Assembly: GCA_031362415.1 (NCBI GenBank)
Contig: JANLSK010000250.1
Location: 1 to 51,357 of the forward strand
Length of the DNA: 51,357 bases
Source: VFJJ01 sp031362415
GTDB taxonomy: Bacteria > Actinomycetota > Acidimicrobiia > IMCC26256 > VFJJ01
Direction of reading: 5' to 3'
Positions 1-9,341 of the stretch are shown piece by piece. The notes under the pieces are model-generated. The model did no database searches. It was not told where the DNA came from and was given only the letters and a program-made list of their open reading frames with translations. The stretch's first letter is position 1; each line of letters begins with the position of its first letter. The position numbers were made by a program, and so were the translations under genes.

Positions 1-172
1 GTCCGATCGAGCCGACACGCCGGCGAGAACGACCTGTGGCCTCTTGTGTCGACACCTCGAGACCACGGGTCGATCAGCCTTCGGAGACTGGACCTCCATC
101 GATGCCACAGTCCGTGGCGCGCCCGTTGCCCAATCCCCAGACGCGTCGACCAGACGCAGAGGAGCCAGCCGC

Positions 173-1249
173 TTGAAACGTCATCTCGCCATCGTGCTCG
201 TTGCCGTCACCATCGTCGCCGCCGCGTGCAGCGGGGGAGACGACGACAGCCCCGGAAGCGACAGCGCCGGCGTCGGCGCCACATCGACCACCTCGGGCGC
301 TGCGGGGGCCTCCACGAGCTCCACTCGAGGGGGATCGGGATCCACGACCTCGAGCACCGTCGGTGACCTCGAAGCGGCCGGTGTCGCACTGGCCATCGAG
401 GCGGGCACGATCGCCCCGCTCACCGGGTTGCCCGTCGACGAGGACGATCAGCTGTTCGCCCGCCCGGCGCTCGTGGTCAAGACCGACAATGCGCCCAAGG
501 CCCGTCCCCAGGCCGGCCTCGATGTCGCCGACGTCGTGTTCGAGGAGCCCGTCGAGGGCATCACCCGGTTCCTGGCCGTCTACCACTCGATCGACCCTGT
601 GCTGGTGGGACCCATCCGTTCGGCCCGGGGCATCGACGCCAACACCGTGCGACCGCTGCGCGCCCTGTTCGCCATCTCCGGCGGCATTCCCGGGTTCGTA
701 CGGACGGCCCGCGAGGCGTCGCAGGTTCTCTTCACCCAGGGCACCCCCGGCTACTTCCGCGATCGGGATCGGCCGGGGACCAACAACCTCTTCGCCAACT
801 CCGGGGAGCTGTGGCCCCAGGCCGTCGACAACACGCCGCCGCAGCCGCTGTTCAACTTCCTCGAGCCGGGCGAGAAGTTCGACGGCGACGCCGTCAGCGG
901 CATCGGGATCCACAACCTCGGTTCGTTCTCGCAGTGGCTCTGGGACGCTCGGACCCGGACGTGGCTCCGAGCGCTCGACAACACCCCGCACGTCACCACG
1001 AGCGGCGCGCAGATCGCCTTCGAGAACGTGATCATCCAGTACATCAACCCGCGTCGTGGCGTCGAGACGGGCGAGGGCGACGCCGTGGTGTTCGTTGACG
1101 GCCAGATGATCACGGGCCGCTGGATCAAGCCCGCTCCCGACCAGCCGACCCGCTTCGTCACCACCTTCGGCGTCGACATCGCCTTGAGCCGGGGCCAGAC
1201 GTGGGTGAATTTCGTGCCGATCGGCACTCAGGTCGACATCGTGAGTTGA
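173..1249 (+). CDS. DUF3048 (YerB-like) lipoprotein
   Basis: Predicted secreted lipoprotein of 358 aa. I chose the TTG start because AGAGGAG lies 9 nt upstream and because the protein then opens with a lipoprotein signal: KRH, a hydrophobic run, and lipobox VAAAC followed by GGDDD. A Ser/Thr/Gly-rich linker follows. The rest matches the DUF3048/YerB family: PLTGLPVD, RPALVVKTDN, RPQAGLDVADVVFEEPVEG, VGPIRSAR. Family members are membrane-anchored extracytoplasmic proteins of unknown biochemical role. The reading frame is open further upstream, but that extension lacks a ribosome site and would bury the signal peptide. Nothing else recognisable lies between the window start and this gene. Confidence 0.85.
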   Translation: MKRHLAIVLVAVTIVAAACSGGDDDSPGSDSAGVGATSTTSGAAGASTSSTRGGSGSTTSSTVGDLEAAGVALAIEAGTIAPLTGLPVDEDDQLFARPALVVKTDNAPKARPQAGLDVADVVFEEPVEGITRFLAVYHSIDPVLVGPIRSARGIDANTVRPLRALFAISGGIPGFVRTAREASQVLFTQGTPGYFRDRDRPGTNNLFANSGELWPQAVDNTPPQPLFNFLEPGEKFDGDAVSGIGIHNLGSFSQWLWDARTRTWLRALDNTPHVTTSGAQIAFENVIIQYINPRRGVETGEGDAVVFVDGQMITGRWIKPAPDQPTRFVTTFGVDIALSRGQTWVNFVPIGTQVDIVS

Positions 1250-1320
1250 CCGATCGTTTGATTTCGGGCGGTCCATCCCGGTCGTGCCGCTGCATGCTCG
1301 AAGGGCGCTTTCGTCCCTCG

Positions 1321-1326
1321 TAGACT
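1321..1326 (+). promoter_or_regulatory. candidate -10 element of the first wall-protein gene
   Basis: TAGACT fits the actinobacterial TANNNT -10 pattern and lies about 80 nt upstream of the ATG at 1406. No convincing -35 is visible. Inference from pattern only. Confidence 0.3.
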
Positions 1327-1405
1327 GCCGGCCGGCTTGGGCGTTCGTCAGCAACGCAGACCTGGGATTCCCCGGGTGTGTCCAAGGTCACGGCGTGGGG
1401 GACTG

Positions 1406-2218
1406 ATGAAGATCGGCGCGAGGTTGGGGCGACGGGCCCTGGTGATGCTGGTGGTGATCGTGGGCGTGCTCGCGGCCACCGTGGGGACGGCCTTCGCGCA
1501 CTTCCCGGTGGTCTCGGGCTCGGTCGTGTGCACCAACGGCGAGCACGTCATCACGTGGTCGGTGTGGAACAACTCCGCCGGCACACCCGACGTGATGGTG
1601 CTCCAGGGCGTGACCGTCACCCAGGGCGCCACCGTCGTCGGGACGGTCGTCGGCTTCGGCAACGGCACATCGCTGCCGCCCGGGATCGCCAACCAGATCA
1701 GCGGCACGACCACGCTGGCTGGCACCATGACCGGCACGGCCCGGCTCACGTTGGTTGGCACCTACCCCGGAACCACGTTCCCGGGTCTGACCCGCACCGC
1801 CGATGTGGTGCTCCCGCCCGTCTGCATCCCGACGACGACGACCACGGTGGCAACCACCACCACGACCGTCGCCACGACCACGACGACTGCGGCGACGACC
1901 ACGACGACCGCGGCGACGACCACCACGACCGCCACGACCGCGCCGACCACCACGGCCCCCACGGCGCCGCCGACCACGTCGGCCACGGTCCCGCAGGTGA
2001 GCTCCACGACCGTCGCCCCGCCGAGCACCGTGCCAACGGTGATCGTGCCCGTCCCCGGCGGCGGGGGGGGCGGGAATCCCGTTCCCGGCGATTCCGGGCA
2101 GATCGCGTTCACGGGCTCTGACACCGGTCCGCTGATTGCCCTCTCGCTGCTCGCCATCGCCGGGGGCATGGGTGCCCTCACCTGGGCAGGGCGCCGACGG
2201 GCCCGGCTCGACGGCTGA
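1406..2218 (+). CDS. Thr-rich cell-wall protein with C-terminal IAFTG sorting signal
   Basis: Predicted exported surface protein of 270 aa. The ATG follows a GGGGG stretch and gives a signal peptide (MKIGARLGRR, hydrophobic core, AFA cleavage site). Residues about 30-140 form a compact domain with two cysteines, SVVCTNGE and PPVCIP. A stalk of Thr runs broken by Val/Ala follows, then a Gly-rich stretch. The C-terminus has IAFTG, a hydrophobic segment and a basic tail RRRARLDG. This is the three-part signal of class E sortase substrates (LAxTG type). No sortase gene lies in the window. A second protein with the same architecture starts at 7935. The function of the folded domain is unknown. Confidence 0.75.
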   Translation: MKIGARLGRRALVMLVVIVGVLAATVGTAFAHFPVVSGSVVCTNGEHVITWSVWNNSAGTPDVMVLQGVTVTQGATVVGTVVGFGNGTSLPPGIANQISGTTTLAGTMTGTARLTLVGTYPGTTFPGLTRTADVVLPPVCIPTTTTTVATTTTTVATTTTTAATTTTTAATTTTTATTAPTTTAPTAPPTTSATVPQVSSTTVAPPSTVPTVIVPVPGGGGGGNPVPGDSGQIAFTGSDTGPLIALSLLAIAGGMGALTWAGRRRARLDG

Positions 2219-2246
2219 GCCCCGGCCGACCCGTCGCCCCAGCCGG

Positions 2247-3320
2247 CTAGCTCGACGCGGTTGCCGTCCAGTTCAGCACCTGATCGACGGGGAGGGTGTT
2301 GACGACCCGGTCTGCGGGCACACCCATCTCGGCCGCCCGAACGCACCCGAAGGGCTGCCACGCCAACTGGGCCACGGAGTGGGCGTCGGAGTCGATGGCG
2401 AAGAGGCAGCCGGCGTCGAGCGCCATCTGCACCAGGCGGCGGGGCGGGTCGAGCCGCTCGGGTCGGCAGTTGATCTCGATGGCGGTGCCGTTGGCCGCCG
2501 CGGCAGCGAAGACCGCGCTGGCGTCGAAGCGCGACTCGGCCCGCTGACGGCCGGCGACGAGGCGTCCGGTGCAATGGCCGAGGATGTCGACGTGGGGGTT
2601 CGACACGGCGGCCACCATCCGCCGGGTCATCGCCTCCGGGTCTTCGGCGAGTCGTGAGTGCACGCTGGCCACGACCACGTCGCAGGCAGCCAGGGTCTCG
2701 TCGTCGTGGTCGAGACGGCCGTCGGCGAGGATGTCGACCTCGACGCCGGTGAGCACGCGGAACGGGGCCAGCTCGGCGTTGAGCCGTTGCACCACGGCTC
2801 GCTGGTGGCGGAGCCGATCTTCGCTGAGGCCGTGGGCCACGCGCAGACGGGGCGAATGGTCGGTGACCACCAGGTACTCGTGGCCGAGGGCTGTTGCGGC
2901 CCCCACCATGGACTCGAGGCTGTCGCCGCCGTCAGACCAGTCGGTGTGGAGATGACAATCTCCCCGGAGAGCCTGCCTGAGTTCCAGCGCATCGCCACTC
3001 AGCTCGGGGATGGGGAACAGGGCGTTGGCGCCCGAGTCGTTCTCGAGGTCGGGCGGTGTCGACGCCTCCAGACGAACCAGGTACTCGGGGGCCCGTCCGG
3101 CGAGCACATCGACCACGACCCCTGCGGTGCTGGCGCCGAGACCGGGCACATTCTTCAACATCCCGGCTTCGGCGGCCCGGCGCAGCAGCTCCGGCTCGAT
3201 CGCCCGAACCGTGGCTGCGGCCTTGCGGAACGCCGCCGCCTTGAACGTGGGCGCACCGGTGCGCTCGAGGAGATACCCGATGCGTTCCAGCGTCTCGGCC
3301 GGATCCCGCTCAGCCGTCAT
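2247..3320 (-). CDS. HhH plus PHP-domain protein (PolX-like, polymerase part absent)
   Basis: A 357 aa predicted metal-dependent phosphoesterase or nuclease. Residues 1-75 resemble the 8-kDa domain of family X polymerases, with helix-hairpin-helix NVPGLGASTAGVV. After a linker, the PHP domain keeps its motifs: DCHLHTDWSDG, VVTDHSP, GVEVDI, VASVHS, HVDILGHCTGR, EINCRPERLDPP and AIDSDAHS. Bacterial PolX normally also carries a nucleotidyltransferase core, and that part is missing here. The gene is next to ku, so a repair role is plausible but inferred. TATCGT lies 6 nt before the ATG, with no Shine-Dalgarno, suggesting a leaderless message. Confidence 0.8.
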   Translation of the reverse strand: MTAERDPAETLERIGYLLERTGAPTFKAAAFRKAAATVRAIEPELLRRAAEAGMLKNVPGLGASTAGVVVDVLAGRAPEYLVRLEASTPPDLENDSGANALFPIPELSGDALELRQALRGDCHLHTDWSDGGDSLESMVGAATALGHEYLVVTDHSPRLRVAHGLSEDRLRHQRAVVQRLNAELAPFRVLTGVEVDILADGRLDHDDETLAACDVVVASVHSRLAEDPEAMTRRMVAAVSNPHVDILGHCTGRLVAGRQRAESRFDASAVFAAAAANGTAIEINCRPERLDPPRRLVQMALDAGCLFAIDSDAHSVAQLAWQPFGCVRAAEMGVPADRVVNTLPVDQVLNWTATASS

Positions 3321-3383
3321 GGGGCAACGATACCGAACGCCGGGCGGGCGGGCACTCCCCCGGCCCTCCGGCCTCAGCGGCCC

Positions 3384-4277
3384 TCACGCGCTCCGTTTGG
3401 CTCGGCTCGCCTTGGGGGTGATGGCCGGCTCGGATTCGAGGTCGGAGGCTTCCGTGCCGGAGTCGCCGTCGCCATCGCCCGCACGCCCCGGCCCCGGCCG
3501 AGCGCCGGCACCGGCGATGCTGGCCTCGAGCGCCGCCATGAGATCGAGCACCTTGGCTGCGGGCGCCGACTGTGGGGGCGCCACGATCTCCATGCCCGCG
3601 GCCTTCTGGTCGATGAGGGCCAGCACCTGCTCGCGGTACTCGTTGTGGTACTTCTCGGGCTCGAACTCGGCCGACAGGGCGTCGACGAGCTGACGGGCCA
3701 TCGCCAACTCCTTGTCGGACACGGCGATCTCGTCTCCGGGGATGCCGCTCAGCTCCGAGACCGGGATGACCTCGTCGGCGTAGCGCATCATCTGCACGAC
3801 CAGCACCCCCTCGACGACCCGGATGGCAACCAGGCTCTCCTTGTTGCGGATGACGACGCGGCCCAGCGCCGCCTTGCGCAGACCGTCCATGGCGGCCACG
3901 AGGAGCCGGTAGGCCTTGGCGCCCTGCTTGTCGGGTACCAGGTAGTAGGGATGGTCGAAGTAGATCGGGTCGATGGCGTCGAGATCGACGAACTCCTCGA
4001 TCTCGATGGTCTCGGTCGACGTGGGCTTGATGGCGGTGAGCTCGGCGGGTTCGATGATGACGTACTGGCCCTTGGAGATCTCGTAGCCCTTGACGATCTG
4101 GTCGTTGGCGACTTCCTCGCCCGTGGCCTCCGAAACCCGGCGCATGCGGACGCGCGACGCGGTCCCGGCCTCGATCTGGTTGAACGACACGTCGCGGTTG
4201 ACGGTGGCCGTGTTCATCTTGATGGGTACGCTCACCAGCCCGAAGCTGATCGAGCCGCTCCACACGGTGCTCGGCAC
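3384..4277 (-). CDS. ku: Ku DNA end-binding protein
   Basis: Non-homologous end-joining protein of 297 aa. It forms a ring dimer that binds DNA double-strand ends and recruits the LigD-type polymerase and ligase. The GTG start is fixed by a perfect AGGAGG (complement of 4285-4290) 7 nt upstream and by the family N-terminus PSTVWSGSISFGLVSVPIKM. Conserved Ku core segments follow: YEISKGQYVIIEPAEL, DPIYFDHPYYLVPDKQGAKAY and LVVQMMRYADEV. The C-terminus is a low-complexity basic tail ending SRAKRS, like the DNA-binding extensions of bacterial Ku. NHEJ polymerase and ligase genes follow within 3 kb. Confidence 0.95.
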   Translation of the reverse strand: MPSTVWSGSISFGLVSVPIKMNTATVNRDVSFNQIEAGTASRVRMRRVSEATGEEVANDQIVKGYEISKGQYVIIEPAELTAIKPTSTETIEIEEFVDLDAIDPIYFDHPYYLVPDKQGAKAYRLLVAAMDGLRKAALGRVVIRNKESLVAIRVVEGVLVVQMMRYADEVIPVSELSGIPGDEIAVSDKELAMARQLVDALSAEFEPEKYHNEYREQVLALIDQKAAGMEIVAPPQSAPAAKVLDLMAALEASIAGAGARPGPGRAGDGDGDSGTEASDLESEPAITPKASRAKRSA

Positions 4278-4491
4278 CTGGGCACCTCCTGGTCGACTGT
4301 TCGGGATCGTCGGGACACGACGATCCTTCCCCCATTGTGCCCGCGTTCGGACTCGTTGGCGGCAGATTGCTGCGATTCCGGGCGACGGTGTCGGTGCCAG
4401 AACCGCCCATGCGCTGGCGAGCACCGCCGGTGGAGTAGCAAGGCGCCACGATGTCGGGCTGCCGGCACGGCGAGACGAGGATCCGGGGGAC

Positions 4492-4932
4492 ATGGCCGGA
4501 CGGTCGAGGGTGGTCCTGCATCGGTGGAGGGTTGCGGTCGCCACCGCCACGGTCCGCAGCGATCTGAGCGACCCGCAACTGCGAACGTGCCTCACCGCGA
4601 TCAACGACCTGTCGCGATCGTTCCTCGAGCTCGAGCGACTCGGTGTTCCCCCGAACTCCATCGTGCGACTGCGGACCGAGCAGGGGAGCGTTCACCGAAT
4701 CGTCCTGCGGATCTACCACATCCAGGGCACGGAGTTCCTCCCGTCGGCGTACATCCTCGTGCAGTCGATCGTGACCCTCATCATCACGGCCCTGGTGTTC
4801 GCTCGGATCGAGCCGAGCTACGAAGCAGCGGTGTTGCTGGGCATGATCTCGTACTTCTTCATGTATCTGGTGAAGCTCCTGAAGCGCTCGACACGCCGTT
4901 CCGGCCCGACACCGAGACCAAGGACGACGTGA
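4492..4932 (+). CDS. small membrane protein, apparently frameshifted near its end
   Basis: I do not recognise the family. From ATG 4492 the frame gives 146 aa: a soluble part (DLSDPQLRTCLTAINDLSRS, FLELERLGVPPNSIVRL), then two hydrophobic segments (residues about 90-107 and 112-128) and YLVKLLK. The last residues RSTRRSGPTPRPRTT look out of frame. From 4881, a -1 shift gives EALDTPFRP, then DDVSLFLPREFTAGL, which reads like natural protein. So a one-base indel or sequence error near 4880 is likely. The shifted frame has no stop until it runs deep antisense through the ligD-polymerase gene. The true start is uncertain and no good ribosome site is seen. It lies between ku and the NHEJ polymerase gene. 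Confidence 0.5.
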   Translation: MAGRSRVVLHRWRVAVATATVRSDLSDPQLRTCLTAINDLSRSFLELERLGVPPNSIVRLRTEQGSVHRIVLRIYHIQGTEFLPSAYILVQSIVTLIITALVFARIEPSYEAAVLLGMISYFFMYLVKLLKRSTRRSGPTPRPRTT

Positions 4933-5000
4933 GCCTGTTCCTGCCCCGGGAGTTCACGGCCGGCCTCGACGCCGCAGGCGTGAGCGAGCACGTCCCCCCG
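4881..5000 (+). other. shifted-frame continuation of the membrane protein
   Basis: Codons starting at 4881 read EALDTPFRPDTETKDD and then VSLFLPREFTAGLDAAG, in the frame one base behind the upstream part. Composition is normal for protein, whereas the original frame turns Arg/Pro-rich. The end is not defined because no stop follows before the opposing gene. Confidence 0.45.
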
Positions 5001-5038
5001 GATGTGACCACGCCCCGTCAGCCGGCTGCGAGCGCCAC

Positions 5039-5926
5039 TCAGCCGGCGGCGAGCGCCAAGAGGTCTCCGTGGGCGGCGATCCGGGCGATCACGTCGTCGG
5101 GTCCGAAGGCCAGGAGGCCGGCATCGGCCGCGACGAGCGCGTCGTCGATCTCGTCCCAGGAAACAGGGGTCGAGACCCGAGGCTCGGGCGTGGCCCGGAG
5201 TGAGTACACCGCAGCGGTGGTGTTGGTGAAGCCGTTCTGGTTCCAGTCGACGAGCACCCGTCCGGTGCGCAACTCCTTACGCTGCACGGCCACCACGAGA
5301 TCGCGGTGGCGCTGGGCCAGCGTCTGGGCCACGGCCTGGGAGTAGGGCCGGGTGTCGTCGTAGGTCGAGGTTCCCGCCAGCGGCACGATCACGTGGAGAC
5401 CCTTGGAGCCCGAGGTCTTCACCAGCGCCTGGTGCCCAGCGGCCTCGAGCAGGTCGCGCACCAGCAGCGCGACCCGGGCGGCGGTCAGGATGTCGGCCGG
5501 GGCGCCAGGGTCGAGATCGAACACCAGGCTCGTCGGATGGTCGAGCCGCTCGGCCTTGGCCAGCAACGGGTGGAGCTCCAGCGCAGCCAGGTTCGCCAAC
5601 CACACCAGGGTCGCCAGGTCGTTGCACACGACATGGTTCACGACGCCCACGCGGCCGCTCGGGACGGCTGCGGTGCGCACCCAGTCGGGCGAGTGCGGCG
5701 GGCAGCGCTTCTCGTAGAAGTGGCCGGCATCCACGCCGTTCGGGTAGCGCACCAGGGTGAGCGGACGGTCAGCCAGGTGGGGAAGCAGAACCGGGGCGAT
5801 CCGCACGTAGTAGTCGATCATCTGGCCCTTGGTGAAGCCCGTGCGCGGGTACAGCACCTTGGCGAGGTTCGACACCTCGAGCGTTCGGCCGTCGACGGCC
5901 ACCTGGGTCCGGTCAGGGGAAGGCAT
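5039..5926 (-). CDS. LigD-type NHEJ polymerase/primase
   Basis: A 295 aa stand-alone archaeo-eukaryotic-primase-type polymerase. It fills or extends broken ends, often with ribonucleotides, before ligation in Ku-dependent NHEJ. Family features in order: LEVSNLAKVLYPRTGFTKGQMIDYY near the N-terminus, RYPNGVDAGHFYEKRCP, the metal-binding FDLDPG, TSGSKGLHV, and DWNQN carrying the third acidic residue. In mycobacteria this domain is fused with nuclease and ligase domains in LigD. Here it is a separate protein, and no 3'-phosphoesterase domain is present in the window. It is divergent from the ligase gene with only 23 nt between the two starts. Confidence 0.92.
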   Translation of the reverse strand: MPSPDRTQVAVDGRTLEVSNLAKVLYPRTGFTKGQMIDYYVRIAPVLLPHLADRPLTLVRYPNGVDAGHFYEKRCPPHSPDWVRTAAVPSGRVGVVNHVVCNDLATLVWLANLAALELHPLLAKAERLDHPTSLVFDLDPGAPADILTAARVALLVRDLLEAAGHQALVKTSGSKGLHVIVPLAGTSTYDDTRPYSQAVAQTLAQRHRDLVVAVQRKELRTGRVLVDWNQNGFTNTTAAVYSLRATPEPRVSTPVSWDEIDDALVAADAGLLAFGPDDVIARIAAHGDLLALAAG

Positions 5927-5949
5927 GCCTGCGTGCCATCATCGCCCAG

Positions 5950-6978
5950 ATGGGGAACGATCTGACGAGCAGCGGCGAAGACGCCGGCCTGGTGCCGGGG
6001 CCGCCGACGTTCCGGCCGATGCTCCCCACCGCCGCCCCGTCGCTCCCGACCGACGAATCCCGATACGCGTTCGAGGTCAAGTGGGACGGAGTCCGCGCCA
6101 TCCTGACGGCGGCCGACGGCACCGTGCGCGCCATGAGCCGCAACGCTCGTGACATCAGCCCGGCCTACCCGGAGCTGGCCGTTCTGTCCGACGTGCTCGC
6201 CGGGCGGTCCTGCGTGCTCGATGTCGAGCTCGTGGCCTTCGACCCCGAGGGCCGACCCAGCTTCGAGACCCTGCAGCAACGGATGCACGTCCGCGAGGTA
6301 CGGGCGGTTGCCCGCTTGGCCGTGACCGTCCCCGTGGTGGTCGTGATCTTCGACATGCTGTGGATCAGCGGCGATTCGCTCGTCGCCCGTCCCTACACCG
6401 AGCGCCGGGACGCCTTGGCGTCATTGGGTATGGGGACCGGGCCCACGTGGCGCGTGCCATCGGCCTCGATCGGTGCGGCCGAGCCCGTCCTGGCTGTCGT
6501 GCACGGCTCGGGGCTGGAGGGAGTGATCGCCAAACGCCTCGACGGTCGGTACGAACCTGGTGCTCGCTCGCGCTCGTGGTTGAAGGTCAAGTTCCAGCAG
6601 CGCCAGGAGTTCGTGGTCGGGGGGTTCACGGTGGGTGAGCGGGGCCGGGCCGGACGCATCGGCGCGCTCGTGCTGGGCGTGCACGATGATGTAGGGCGCC
6701 TGGTCTGCGCCGGCAAGGTGGGAACCGGGTTCACCGGGCGTGAGCTCGATCGCCTGGCTGGGATGCTGGTGCCGCTGGCTCGGTCAGACAGCCCGTTCTC
6801 GGCCGGCGACGTCCCCCGGGGTTCGCGGTTCGTCGAACCCCGCCTCGTGTGCGAGGTGCGTTTCGCCGGCTGGACGGCCTCCGGTGCGATCCGTCATCCC
6901 GCGTACCTCGGCCTGCGTGACGACAAGCATCCCGGCGACGTCGTCCGCGAGGCCGGGGGGCGGGGGCCGTCGGAGTGA
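5950..6978 (+). CDS. ATP-dependent DNA ligase (LigD/LigC type)
   Basis: A 342 aa ATP-dependent ligase that seals nicks through a ligase-AMP intermediate. Motif I is FEVKWDGVRA with nucleophile Lys44. Later motifs are CVLDVELVAF (III), FDMLWISGDS (IIIa), EGVIAKRLDGRYEPGARSRSWLKVK (IV/V region) and an OB-fold with KVGTGFTGREL. The length matches the ligase module of LigD or a stand-alone LigC. With Ku and the polymerase next door it completes a three-protein NHEJ set. The stop abuts the stop of the convergent enoyl-CoA hydratase gene with no gap. Confidence 0.92.
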   Translation: MGNDLTSSGEDAGLVPGPPTFRPMLPTAAPSLPTDESRYAFEVKWDGVRAILTAADGTVRAMSRNARDISPAYPELAVLSDVLAGRSCVLDVELVAFDPEGRPSFETLQQRMHVREVRAVARLAVTVPVVVVIFDMLWISGDSLVARPYTERRDALASLGMGTGPTWRVPSASIGAAEPVLAVVHGSGLEGVIAKRLDGRYEPGARSRSWLKVKFQQRQEFVVGGFTVGERGRAGRIGALVLGVHDDVGRLVCAGKVGTGFTGRELDRLAGMLVPLARSDSPFSAGDVPRGSRFVEPRLVCEVRFAGWTASGAIRHPAYLGLRDDKHPGDVVREAGGRGPSE

Positions 6979-7767
6979 CTAGCGCCAGTGGTACTCGGCG
7001 GGGCGCTTCTCCATGAAGGCCTGACGGGCCTCGACCGAATCATCGAAGGTCATCAACCGTCGCGTGTACTCCTGCTCGGTCCGGTAGGCCTCCTTGAGCG
7101 GGAGATGCTCGACCCGGTTCATCGCTTCCTTCGCCAGGCGCAGAGCGATGGGGCTCTTGGCCGCGAGCTCGCGTGCGAGGGTGAGGGCCGTCGGCATGAG
7201 CTCGTCGCTCGACACCACCGCTCGGAGCGCTCCCAACCGGTACAGCTCGGCGGCGGAGATGAGCTCGCCGGTGAAGAACAGCTCGCGGGCCTTGTGCCGT
7301 CCCACGAGCAGCGAGAGGTGAGCGCTGGCGCCGAGGAGCCCCACGTTGATCTCGGTCGTCCCGAAACGAGCGTGCTCGGCCGCGATGATGATGTCGCAGC
7401 ACGCGGCGAGCGCCAGCCCGCCGCCGATGGCCGGTCCGTTGACCGCCGCGATCACCGGGACAGCGCAATCGGTGATGGCCCACATGGCGTCGCGGGCCAC
7501 CCGGCCCGAGTCGACGATCACCGTCGGTGCGACGTCGGCCGCGGGCGCCAGGCCCGACGACACCTCCTTGAGGTCGACTCCGGCGATGAATGCCCGGCTC
7601 CCCGCGCCCGTGAAGATCGCCACCCTCACGTCGCGACGGTCGTTGAACGACTCGAATGCCGTCCGCAGCTCGAGCATGGCCTGCATGGTGATCGCGTTGA
7701 CGGGGGGACGGTCGATGGTGACGGTGGCGACGTGGTCGGTGACGTCGACATGGATCGATGGGCTCAT
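6979..7767 (-). CDS. enoyl-CoA hydratase/isomerase family protein
   Basis: Crotonase-fold enzyme of 262 aa. It probably hydrates or isomerises an acyl-CoA, but the substrate cannot be told from sequence. Motifs: VTIDRPPVNAIT, an oxyanion-hole strand in AFIAGVDLKEVSSG, and AAVNGPAIGGGLALAACCDIIIA followed by FGTTEINVGLLG with the usual catalytic Glu. The C-terminus, YTRRLMTFDDSVEARQAFMEKRPAEY, is typical. The ATG is supported by TACCCT exactly 6 nt upstream with no Shine-Dalgarno, so the message is probably leaderless. Confidence 0.88.
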   Translation of the reverse strand: MSPSIHVDVTDHVATVTIDRPPVNAITMQAMLELRTAFESFNDRRDVRVAIFTGAGSRAFIAGVDLKEVSSGLAPAADVAPTVIVDSGRVARDAMWAITDCAVPVIAAVNGPAIGGGLALAACCDIIIAAEHARFGTTEINVGLLGASAHLSLLVGRHKARELFFTGELISAAELYRLGALRAVVSSDELMPTALTLARELAAKSPIALRLAKEAMNRVEHLPLKEAYRTEQEYTRRLMTFDDSVEARQAFMEKRPAEYHWR

Positions 7768-7881
7768 GTCCCGAGGGTACCGAGCGGTGTCGGTACGTGC
7801 CTGCTCGTCTTTTTGGGGGAAAGACGGGGGATCGCCAGGTTTGGGGGAGGTTCGGGGTACCATTGGCGGTACGGAGCGCTC

Positions 7882-7900
7882 GGGGATCCCGTGAATCCCC
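7882..7900. repeat. inverted repeat upstream of the second wall-protein gene
   Basis: GGGGAT and ATCCCC are separated by 7 nt in the 167-nt divergent spacer, 34 nt before the ATG at 7935. It could be an operator or a 5' leader hairpin. There is no further evidence. Confidence 0.3.
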
Positions 7901-7934
7901 ATACAGCGCAATGCTGAACAAGGACTGACGACTG

Positions 7935-9263
<1,329 letters not shown>

Positions 9264-9288
9264 GGTCGCTGCGGTGACACGACGACGA

Positions 9289-9308
9289 TCCGGGTCGCTC
9301 AGCCCGGA
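9289..9308. terminator. hairpin between convergent genes
   Basis: TCCGGG and CCCGGA flank an 8-nt loop in the 78-nt spacer between the wall-protein and P450 stops. It has no T-tract, so it is a weak bidirectional terminator candidate. Confidence 0.3.
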
Positions 9309-9341
9309 CCGGACGCTCCGGCCAGACGACGGCCACAGTCG

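Noticed and set aside
2658..5345. Very long plus-strand open frame across the PHP, ku and ligD-polymerase genes
   Set aside because: It is the antisense of clear genes. Only 4881-5000 looks like protein, as part of the frameshifted membrane gene.
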